A stretch of 22,987 bases of DNA from JAMXLO01 sp046735215 (lineage in GTDB: Bacteria > Pseudomonadota > Alphaproteobacteria > Acetobacterales > Acetobacteraceae): assembly GCA_046735215.1 (NCBI GenBank), contig JBKPSV010000083.1, forward strand, positions 1 through 22,987, given 5' to 3'. This document shows, in pieces, positions 1 to 6,475 of this stretch. Below the pieces are notes generated by a model. The model worked only from the letters and a program-made list of their open reading frames with translations. It was not told the DNA's origin and made no database searches. The position numbers were made by a program, and so were the translations under genes. Position 1 is the first letter of the stretch. The number at the start of each line of letters is the position of its first letter.

Positions 1-214
1 CAAAGAACACGAACACCTCATTGGGCGGCAGCCGGAAATAGCCCACGCGCGCGCTCGACTCCTGCGCGCGAAGCAGCCGAACGTGTGGCAGCTCCAGCCA
101 GGTCAGCCGCGCGTGGAACGCCCGCGGACACAGGACCAGCAAGTCGAGCATATCACGCAGGCTTGCTTGGTAGCCGTCCGCATCGGTAAAGATGCTGGAG
201 CCAGCGGCCGGCAA
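1..214 (-). CDS. AraC-type transcriptional regulator, N-terminal part (runs off left edge)
   Basis: About 71 codons are present; the rest lies beyond the window. I chose the TTG at 214-212 because an in-frame TAG lies upstream, no ATG intervenes, and a GGGAG ribosome binding site sits about 7 bases before it. The visible protein contains FTDADGYQASLRDML, FHARLTWLELPHVRLLRAQE and GYFRLPPNEVFVFF. This pattern resembles the N-terminal ligand-sensing (cupin-like) part of AraC-family regulators. It also aligns loosely with the start of the regulator at 272-1273 (F-x5-YQ-x2-R, then F-x-A-x-LT and L-x4-R-x2-E), so the two look like tandem paralogues on the same strand about 57 bp apart. The HTH domain is not in view, so the family call rests on the N-terminus alone. 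Confidence 0.68.
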   Translation of the reverse strand, partial: MPAAGSSIFTDADGYQASLRDMLDLLVLCPRAFHARLTWLELPHVRLLRAQESSARVGYFRLPPNEVFVFF

Positions 215-271
215 GGTGCCACTCCCATTCCACTCTCGACGGTCAAGCGTGGCCGGAACGGGCGTCCGTGA

Positions 272-1273
272 CTATGGCGGGATCGGCAAATGAAGCTTTG
301 ATTTATCGCCCGCCACGTCGTGCGGCGGCTCGGACGTCCGCCGCAGCGTCGCCGAAGGAGACTCCCCGAACAGCTTTCGATATGCGACAGAAAAGCGACC
401 TAGTTCGGCAAACCCCTGATTGTTGGCGATCGTCGCTACGGTTGTCTCCTGCGGGACGGACCGAACCAACCAACGGCGCGCTAGATTCATCCGTCGCAGC
501 CATAGATACTGATGCGGTCCCATGCCCAGATGGTCCATGCAGTGCTGCCGCAGTGTTCGCGCCGGCACGCCGATCGCCGCACACACTTCCGCCAGGTAAA
601 GCGGTGTATCGGCATTTGCGCCGAGGAACTGCTCGAGGCGTCGCATGACAGGCACGCGTCGATGGGCAGCAGGATTGCTTTGCCCATCCATGCCTTCGAC
701 AAGGCAGGCCACCATTGCGCGTATCAGTTCCTGCTCGATAGCCTTGGCGACCTCGGGGTGCGCGAGAATGTCCGGCGCCGTTGCCGCCAGTTGCCCGGCG
801 GCCTCGTGCAGCCGGTGCAGTCGCCCCATCAGGTGCGGCGGGGGCCGGATTTGATGATCGGACGCAGGAGCGACCAGCTCGCGTCCAGCGATGGCTCGCC
901 CCGCGGCGGCAAAGTCGGCCGGGCTCAGCGACATCGCAGCCCATCCAACTTCACCCAAACTGCGTTGATAATGTTCGCTGCCCGGTGAGTAGAGCATGAT
1001 TTCACCGGGGCGCAATTCTTTGCGGCCCACGACGAGTGGACCTTGCGAGTGGGTGAGGAACAGGATTGGCCGACGGCTCGTTGCGTTTGCAACTTTGGCG
1101 ATCCGAGGCAGGCATTCATGGCCCCGCTGCATCCACAGCCTATGCAGGTCGATCCGCGTCAGCTCCGCCTTGAACACTCCGGGGGATGTAATCAGGATAT
1201 CGGCTGCGGCCGCGCGAACTGCACTCTGATACTCGTACGGTTCGCTGAACCTGAGGACCGAGCTGTCGGGCAT
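272..1273 (-). CDS. AraC-family transcriptional regulator
   Basis: This 333-residue protein has an N-terminal sensing domain (about residues 1-200) and a C-terminal double helix-turn-helix (about 215-315). The HTH region shows the expected pattern: YLAEVCAAIGVPARTLRQH for the first helix pair, LRRMNLARRWL for the linker helix, and FAELGRFSVAYRKLFGESP for the second, which is the AraC signature region. The ATG at 1273 is preceded by GGAG 8 bases upstream. The gene is divergent from the M20 amidohydrolase / creatininase operon across about 290 bp, an arrangement often used by AraC regulators to control the neighbouring operon, so this operon is a plausible target (inference). The ligand is unknown. 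The partial regulator downstream is a probable paralogue. Confidence 0.93.
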   Translation of the reverse strand: MPDSSVLRFSEPYEYQSAVRAAAADILITSPGVFKAELTRIDLHRLWMQRGHECLPRIAKVANATSRRPILFLTHSQGPLVVGRKELRPGEIMLYSPGSEHYQRSLGEVGWAAMSLSPADFAAAGRAIAGRELVAPASDHQIRPPPHLMGRLHRLHEAAGQLAATAPDILAHPEVAKAIEQELIRAMVACLVEGMDGQSNPAAHRRVPVMRRLEQFLGANADTPLYLAEVCAAIGVPARTLRQHCMDHLGMGPHQYLWLRRMNLARRWLVRSVPQETTVATIANNQGFAELGRFSVAYRKLFGESPSATLRRTSEPPHDVAGDKSKLHLPIPP

Positions 1274-1565
1274 CGTTTGGCTCCGACCCTTGTGACGTTT
1301 CTACAGGCACTCTGTTAACGGCAAGCATCGCAAACGGAAAGCAACCCATCAACCGCAGTTCTGTGACTCAACGTGATGCGGTGTGGCCTCTGTCACGGCA
1401 CCAACCGAGGCGTTGGGTTTCGTTCAGCGAGATCGGTCTCGGATTCCGACATAGGAGAAGACAGCGATCGAGCGAGAAAAATTTGCATCGTGGGTTGCGC
1501 ATTGAATGTTGCCCGCCCACGCGCCTATTCCTGCTTCCAATCCCACTAAAGGCAGGTCGAAACAG
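1274..1565. promoter_or_regulatory. Divergent intergenic region between AraC regulator and M20 amidohydrolase
   Basis: These 292 bp separate two divergent genes and must hold at least one promoter for each. I see no convincing protein here. A widely spaced GTGAC (1363-1367) / GTCAC (1392-1396) pair could be an operator but is too short to be significant alone. An AT-richer patch lies around 1478-1490. No clear sigma-70 box pair can be assigned. Confidence 0.4.
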
Positions 1566-2753
1566 ATGATGGCCCTCCCCAACGACCCAACGACTGCCAT
1601 TCGCGACGCCGTCCAGCGTATCGAGCCGGCGCTGGTCGACATTCGCCGCGACATTCACGCCCACCCCGAACTCGGCTTCGAGGAGGTCCGCACAGCCGGC
1701 GTCGTCTCACGCGAACTGAGCCGCCTCGGGATCGCCCACCATCCCGGCATCGGCAAGACCGGTGTCGTCGGCCTGATCGAGGGCGGCCGACCAGGCCCGG
1801 TGCTTGCCATCCGCGCCGATATGGACGCGCTGCCGATCCAGGAAACCTCCGGCCTGCCCTTCGCCAGCACCGCACCCGGCCTGATGCACGCGTGTGGCCA
1901 CGATATCCACACGACCACGCTCCTTGGTGTCGCCGCCGTGCTGAAGGACCTCGCGCCGCAACTCGCCGGCACGGTGAAGCTGGTATTTCAGCCTGCCGAA
2001 GAAGGTCTCGGTGGCATGCGCGCCATGATCGACGACGGGTTGATGGAAGGCCCCAAGATCGACCTCGCACTTGCCTTCCACAACCACCCAGAGATGCCGG
2101 TCGGCACCTTCGGCTATGTGCACGGCGCCTGCCTCGCCGCGTCCGACCGCTTCGATATCGTCGTGTGTGGCAAGTCGGGTCACGCGGCATATCCGCACAC
2201 CACGGTCGATCCCCTGGTCGCCGCCGCCATGCTGGTCGCGCAACTGCAGACTGTAGTCTCGCGGGAGGTGAAGCCGATGCACCCGGCCGTGGTGACGGTC
2301 GGCGCCATCCAAGGAGGCACGACCTACAACATCATCCCCGACAGCTGCCTGATCAAAGGCACGGTTCGAACGCTGCACGAGGAGGCACGCGCTACCGCCG
2401 AAGCGGCGATCAAGCGCCTCGCCGCCGGTATGGATGCGGGCATGCGCGTCGCCTGCGAGGTGAACTATCACCCCGGCGTCCCTGCGCTGCGCAACGACGA
2501 ACGCGTGCTTCAGCCAGTCGTTGCAGCCGTCCGCAACCAGTTCGGCGACGCCATTGACGAGTTTGAGCCCAGTCTCGGTGGTGAGGACTTCGCCCTGATG
2601 GCAGAGCTGGTTCCTGCTTTCCAGCTGCGCATCGGCTCATCGCAGCCGGGTCGCAATGATCGTCTGCACAACTCGGCCTACCAGCCCGACGAGCGCTGTA
2701 TCGGTTTTGGCGTGCAGGCCCTGTCGCGCGCCACTTTGGAACTCCTCGCATGA
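1566..2753 (+). CDS. M20-family amidohydrolase (hippurate hydrolase / N-acyl-amino-acid amidohydrolase type)
   Basis: A 395-residue metallopeptidase-fold amidohydrolase of the M20D group, which cleaves N-acyl amino acids or related amides with a metal centre in the cytoplasm. Visible motifs in order: DIRRDIHAHPELGFEE near the N-terminus, ADMDALPIQE, MHACGHDIHTTTLLG (metal-binding CGHD), VFQPAEEGLGGMRAMIDDG (catalytic and metal-binding EE), AFHNHPEMPVG, and a C-terminal GGEDFALM. The frame is open from 1506, but the ATG at 1566 (an ATG-ATG pair) follows an AAAGGCAGG ribosome binding site and matches the usual family N-terminus. Its stop overlaps the creatininase-family start (ATGA at 2750), so the two are translationally coupled and probably serve one catabolic route. 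The substrate cannot be told from sequence; hipO-like naming would be only generic. Confidence 0.93.
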   Translation: MMALPNDPTTAIRDAVQRIEPALVDIRRDIHAHPELGFEEVRTAGVVSRELSRLGIAHHPGIGKTGVVGLIEGGRPGPVLAIRADMDALPIQETSGLPFASTAPGLMHACGHDIHTTTLLGVAAVLKDLAPQLAGTVKLVFQPAEEGLGGMRAMIDDGLMEGPKIDLALAFHNHPEMPVGTFGYVHGACLAASDRFDIVVCGKSGHAAYPHTTVDPLVAAAMLVAQLQTVVSREVKPMHPAVVTVGAIQGGTTYNIIPDSCLIKGTVRTLHEEARATAEAAIKRLAAGMDAGMRVACEVNYHPGVPALRNDERVLQPVVAAVRNQFGDAIDEFEPSLGGEDFALMAELVPAFQLRIGSSQPGRNDRLHNSAYQPDERCIGFGVQALSRATLELLA

Positions 2754-3550
2754 CCAAGTACCGCATGGGCGAGATCACCGCGCAGGAGATGCGGGAAATT
2801 CTGCCGATGCGCCCGGTCGTGCTGCTGCCTCTCGGCAGTTTCGAGGACCAGGGGCCGCACGCACCGATGGGCGATTATCTTTCCGCCGAGCGCATGGCGG
2901 AACTGATCGCGGAACGCGCCACCACCCATGGCACGCGCGCACTGGTGGCGCCGGTACTGGCATATGGCGGCGCCGACTTCTTTGGCACTGCCCCGGGCGG
3001 GATCGCCCTGGGGCAGGAGACGTTCCGGGCCGTGCTGCGCGACATGTTCGCCTGCCTGTTGCGGCACGACATCACGCGGCTGATCGTGGTCAACGGCCAT
3101 GCCGGCAACACCCAGGCAGTACAGGATGCCGCGCGCGAGATCTGGCGCGCGCGCCGCGTTCTGATCCCAAGTTTCTATCTCTGGAAGATCGCGCGTGGCC
3201 TGATGCCCGGCATACTCGGTGCTGAGAGAACGAAGCAGACCAGCGGTCATGGCGCCGATCCGCTGACCTCGATCGCAACGCATCTGTTCCCACAGTGGAT
3301 GCGACCCGATCTGGCGCCGCCGCCGCATGATGCACCTGATATCATAGGCATGCCGGTCACCGGCTTCGGTACCGCCAATTTCGAGGGGGCTGAGATCGAT
3401 GTACCTATCGAGCTGTCCGAGATCACACCTGATGCCGTGTTCGGTGCCGACGCGCGTCTTTGTTCGGCGGAGACCGGTGCAAAGTTGGTCGAGGCGCTCA
3501 CCGAACTCGGCGCACGCTTTGTGCGTCACTACGCCGATAAAACCAGCTAA
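2750..3550 (+). CDS. Creatininase-family protein with altered metal-site motifs
   Basis: This 266-residue protein belongs to the creatininase / creatinine amidohydrolase superfamily, whose members hydrolyse cyclic or linear amides at a two-metal site. Family landmarks are VVLLPLGSFEDQGPHAPMGD near residue 25, LIVVNGHAGNTQAV (the NGHxGN motif) near 117, and SGHGADPLTS near 165. Compared with the classic ExHGPHLPLxTD signature, the second metal-binding His is replaced by Gln (EDQGPH) and the Asp is shifted by one position (MGDY). The later HAGExETS block reads HGADPLTS. It may therefore have a rearranged site, one metal or a different substrate. The start overlaps the M20 stop by 4 bp, so the pair form an operon. 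The family is clear; the reaction is not. Confidence 0.88.
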   Translation: MTKYRMGEITAQEMREILPMRPVVLLPLGSFEDQGPHAPMGDYLSAERMAELIAERATTHGTRALVAPVLAYGGADFFGTAPGGIALGQETFRAVLRDMFACLLRHDITRLIVVNGHAGNTQAVQDAAREIWRARRVLIPSFYLWKIARGLMPGILGAERTKQTSGHGADPLTSIATHLFPQWMRPDLAPPPHDAPDIIGMPVTGFGTANFEGAEIDVPIELSEITPDAVFGADARLCSAETGAKLVEALTELGARFVRHYADKTS

Positions 3551-3711
3551 TGAACGGCTCCCATCGATCATCTGTTGATGGGGATCAAAGCGCATCTGAG
3601 CGGGCCACCCTGGTGCTGATAGAACACGTTGCGGCGGCCTCGATGAGCTGGCTGGCGGAATCCGACATGCCGTCACGACGTCGCCTGCTTCGGCGATCCC
3701 AAGGCAGATAA
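3550..3711 (+). CDS. Possible small ORF, 53 codons, of unknown function
   Basis: An ATG overlaps the TAA of the creatininase-family gene (TAATG at 3548-3552) and opens a 53-codon frame ending TAA at 3709-3711. The product would be polar at the start, with a short central helix-like stretch (LVLIEHVAAASMSWLAE) and a very basic end (PSRRRLLRRS). Only the stop/start overlap supports it. There is no separate ribosome binding site and I recognise no family. It may simply be a chance ORF in the spacer before the export gene. Confidence 0.25.
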   Translation: MNGSHRSSVDGDQSASERATLVLIEHVAAASMSWLAESDMPSRRRLLRRSQGR

Positions 3712-3752
3712 TATTAATGCCTGGCTAATTCCTCAAACCGCATAGTCGACGC

Positions 3753-4337
3753 ATGCAGCTCGTCTCAGTCCCGGCCGCGTGCGTAAGACGACAGATCTTG
3801 CTGTTGTCGCTTCTATTGCTTCTGGCATGTGGTGGCCCAGGGAGCGACTTGCCGCTGCTGCCGGATGCCGGACCCCCTGACTACAGTTTGGGCCCCGGCG
3901 ACCAGGTGCGGATTATCACCTACGGGGAAGAGAACCTGACAGGCGAATTCCGGGTCAACGACAGTGGCAATATCTCGTTGCCGCTGATCGGCACTGTGCA
4001 CGCTGCCGGCCTCACGTCGGGTGGCCTGGAAGGTGCTGTGGCAGGCGCTCTGCGCCATGGGGATCTGGTGCGTGGGCCGTCCGTTGCTGTCGAGGTCATA
4101 GGCTATCGTGCGATCTATGTGTTGGGCGAGGTCAACAAACCCGGCCAATACCCTTATCAACCAGGGATGACGGTGCTGTCGGCGGTTGCCCTGGGCGGCG
4201 GCTTCACCTATCGGGCAATCGATGACTATGTGGCGATTGTTCGGTCGAGCGAAGGCAAGACGATCCAAGGCCGTGCGAGTCCCGAGGCATCCCTTCAGCC
4301 CGGCGATGTCCTCAAGGTGTTCGAACGGAGGTTCTGA
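3753..4337 (+). CDS. Polysaccharide biosynthesis/export lipoprotein (short Wza/GumB type)
   Basis: This 194-residue protein belongs to the outer-membrane polysaccharide export (OPX) family, which forms the periplasm-to-surface channel for capsule or exopolysaccharide. The N-terminus is a lipoprotein signal: a hydrophobic run of leucines ending in a lipobox at LLLAC (about residue 26). The Poly_export domain follows, with YSLGPGDQVRIITYGEENL, GNISLPLIGTVHAAGLT and RGPSVAVEVIGYRAIYVLGE. A single SLBB-like segment comes next (KPGQYPYQPGMTVLSAVALG) and the protein ends LQPGDVLKVFERRF. It is much shorter than E. coli Wza (about 380 residues), like the minimal OPX proteins of alphaproteobacteria. 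No Wzc kinase, flippase or glycosyltransferase is adjacent. The upstream ribosome binding site is weak. mepA follows 22 bp later. Confidence 0.88.
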   Translation: MQLVSVPAACVRRQILLLSLLLLLACGGPGSDLPLLPDAGPPDYSLGPGDQVRIITYGEENLTGEFRVNDSGNISLPLIGTVHAAGLTSGGLEGAVAGALRHGDLVRGPSVAVEVIGYRAIYVLGEVNKPGQYPYQPGMTVLSAVALGGGFTYRAIDDYVAIVRSSEGKTIQGRASPEASLQPGDVLKVFERRF

Positions 4338-4359
4338 TCACCGCCGCAGGGGCCGGCGC

Positions 4360-5148
4360 ATGGGCGTCGCCGTGGTGGCCGCCCTAAGCCTGGCCGCAGC
4401 CGCAGACACACCGGCGCCGGGGCCGCTCCATATCATAGGCAGCCAGGCGTCAGGATGTTTCGCGGGAGCTGTGCAATTACCGCCAGCAGGGGTCGGCTTC
4501 CAGACCATCCACCGTGCGCGCAGCGCGTTTTGGGGCGCGCCGTCTACCATCTCCCAAATTCAGTCGCTGGCGGCGCAGGCGCATGCGGCGGGGCTCGGAG
4601 ACCTCTATGTCGAGGATATTTCAGGACCCCGCGGCGGCCCTTTGCCTGGCGGACACCGGAGCCATCAGCTGGGGCTGGATGTTGACATAGGACTGGACAG
4701 TGCTCCTAAGCGTGCACTGACCGCCGCAGAGCTTGAAACCGTGGAACTGGCCAGCATGGTTCGGGCCGATGGGCGCGCCGTAAGCCCGACGCGCTGGTCC
4801 CCCGACGTCGTGATGCTGCTGCGTCTGGCAGCCGGCCTGCCGAACGTCGACCGAATTCTGATAAATCCCGCGATCAAGCGGCAACTCTGCCAGGATGTGC
4901 GGGGCGATCGATCCTGGCTGCAGTTGATTCGACCGTGGTACGGCCACGCCGCGCACATGCACATCCGGTTTCGCTGTCCTGCCGATCAGCACGATTGTGT
5001 GCAAGCGCCGCCACCGCCGCCAGGCGACGGCTGCGACGCAACGCTGCAATGGTGGTTCGACCAGCTGGATCTGCCACCGAAACCGGCGCCGCCTTATCAT
5101 CCGCCACCGCTGCCGGCCGCATGCAAGGCAGTGATGCAGGCGCGCTGA
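4360..5148 (+). CDS. mepA: Penicillin-insensitive murein endopeptidase MepA
   Basis: A LAS-type zinc metallopeptidase (M74) that cuts the D-Ala-mDAP crosslinks of peptidoglycan in the periplasm. Zinc-site motifs are clear: GGHRSHQLGLDVDIGLD (HxxGxxxD) and WYGHAAHMHIRFRCP (HxH). The characteristic C-terminal block CVQAPPPPPGDGCDATLQWWF is also present. The ATG at 4360 follows CAGGGG and gives 262 residues with a hydrophobic, Ala-rich leader (VAVVAALSLAAAAD) but no basic n-region. An in-frame ATG at 4306, inside the upstream gene, would add RRRGRR before that leader and make a better signal peptide, but it lacks a ribosome binding site. The gene lies 22 bp after the polysaccharide export gene, so the two are probably co-transcribed, and ends 2 bp from the convergent hutF. 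Confidence 0.93.
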   Translation: MGVAVVAALSLAAAADTPAPGPLHIIGSQASGCFAGAVQLPPAGVGFQTIHRARSAFWGAPSTISQIQSLAAQAHAAGLGDLYVEDISGPRGGPLPGGHRSHQLGLDVDIGLDSAPKRALTAAELETVELASMVRADGRAVSPTRWSPDVVMLLRLAAGLPNVDRILINPAIKRQLCQDVRGDRSWLQLIRPWYGHAAHMHIRFRCPADQHDCVQAPPPPPGDGCDATLQWWFDQLDLPPKPAPPYHPPPLPAACKAVMQAR

Positions 5149-5150
5149 GC

Positions 5151-6473
5151 CTACAGTTCGCCTGCCAGTCGGTGCATGGTTCGAGCAAACGCAGCGCCGA
5201 CGGCCTGCTGGGCACGATGGCGGCCATCGCGCACGACCCAATTCCCAGCCACCATCACGTCACGCACCGGCGTGACGCTGCCGGAGAATATCCACGCGTC
5301 GAGGAGGTTATCGCCGGTCCGGCCCAAGAGCGTCGGATGCTCAGTGTCCAGAACCACGAGGTCGGCCGATTGGCCTGGCGCTATGCTGCCGGCATTCCGC
5401 CCCAGCGCCTGCGCCCCTCCCGAAAGCGCCCGGGAATAAAGGTTATCGATCTGGCTGCGCCGTTTTGTCTCCAGGCGTCGGACATAGTCCAGCCAGCGCA
5501 GCTCCTCGACCGGGTTGGTGCAGAGATTTGCGTCACTGCCGATGCCGAAGCGTCCGCCTTCGGTCAGAAAAGGCCGCAGCGGGAAGATGCCATCGCCAAG
5601 ATTGGCTTCCGTCGTCTGGCACAAACCAGCCACGGCGCCGCAACCGGCGAGACGTTGCCGTTCCGCCGCATCGACATGCGTGGCGTGCACCAGGCACCAG
5701 CGTGCGCCGACTGGCGCATGATCCAGCAGCCATGCGACGGGCCGCGCGCCGCTCCAGGCGATGCAGTCGGCGACCTCCTTCTCCTGTTCGGCCACATGGA
5801 TGTGGATCGGCACAGAATATTCGTCGGCGAGGGCAATTGCATGGCGCAATTCGTCTGGGGTCACCGCCCGAAGGGAATGTGGCGCCACACCGATTGCTGT
5901 GCTGCGTGACACCCTCGCACACAGGTCGCCGTAGCCGTCGGGGGAAAGAACAAAGCGGCGCTGACCGTTGGTCGGTGCTGCACCACCGAACTGCGATCGA
6001 CAATAGAATACTGGCAACAAAGTAAGGCCGATGCCCGCAGTCTCCGCCGCGCCAACGATGCGAAGCGACAGCTCGGCCGGGTCTGCATAGGGCGATCCGT
6101 CTGCTGCGTTGTGCAGGTAGTGGAATTCGGCCACCGAAGTATAGCCCTGCAGCAGGCACTCGACGTAGAGCTGCGCAGCGATTGCCTGCACGTCATCCGG
6201 CGCGAGGATGGTGAGAAAGCGGTACATGACGTCGCGCCATTGCCAGAAGTCATCGCCGCCACGGCCGGCGCGTTCCGCGAGGCCGACCATCGCGCGCTGG
6301 AATGCGTGTGAATGGAGGTTTGGCATGCCAGGCACGACAAGACCGGCGAGACGTTCAGCGGGCTCCGTGGAATGCGGGGAGACCGAGCGGATGGTTCCGT
6401 CGCTGTCGACCTCGATCAGCACATCGGATTCGACGTGCAGATCGAGCAGCGCAGCTTGCGCGAGGTAGCGCAT
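5151..6473 (-). CDS. hutF: Formimidoylglutamate deiminase (HutF)
   Basis: An amidohydrolase-superfamily enzyme that deiminates N-formimidoyl-L-glutamate to N-formyl-L-glutamate in the five-step histidine degradation pathway. Visible motifs: VVPGMPNLHSHAFQRAM (HxH metal ligands), FWQWRDVMYRF, HIHVAEQEKEVADC, GARPVAWLLDHAPVG, WCLVHATHV, TTEANLGDGIFPL and GIGSDANLCTNPVEELRWLD (catalytic Asp). The protein is about 440 residues, normal for HutF. The ATG at 6473 starts 2 bp after the malate synthase stop; a TTG at 6479 would overlap that stop and add two residues. No hutH, hutU, hutI or hutG is in the window. The tight link to malate synthase G is unusual for a hut gene. Confidence 0.93.
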   Translation of the reverse strand: MRYLAQAALLDLHVESDVLIEVDSDGTIRSVSPHSTEPAERLAGLVVPGMPNLHSHAFQRAMVGLAERAGRGGDDFWQWRDVMYRFLTILAPDDVQAIAAQLYVECLLQGYTSVAEFHYLHNAADGSPYADPAELSLRIVGAAETAGIGLTLLPVFYCRSQFGGAAPTNGQRRFVLSPDGYGDLCARVSRSTAIGVAPHSLRAVTPDELRHAIALADEYSVPIHIHVAEQEKEVADCIAWSGARPVAWLLDHAPVGARWCLVHATHVDAAERQRLAGCGAVAGLCQTTEANLGDGIFPLRPFLTEGGRFGIGSDANLCTNPVEELRWLDYVRRLETKRRSQIDNLYSRALSGGAQALGRNAGSIAPGQSADLVVLDTEHPTLLGRTGDNLLDAWIFSGSVTPVRDVMVAGNWVVRDGRHRAQQAVGAAFARTMHRLAGEL

Positions 6474-6475
6474 CC

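Noticed and set aside
1363..1569. 68-codon plus-strand frame in the divergent AraC/M20 spacer
   Set aside because: There is no ribosome site, the product is Arg-rich with no known motif, and it overlaps the expected promoters and the M20 start.
3558..3583. CCCATC/GATGGG inverted repeat after the creatininase-family gene, considered as a terminator
   Set aside because: The stem is only 6 bp with an 11-base loop and no T-run, so it is not distinguishable from chance.
2678..3676. Long open frame of 332 codons on the minus strand
   Set aside because: It lies opposite the well-supported creatininase-family gene, has no recognisable motifs and is a by-product of high GC.
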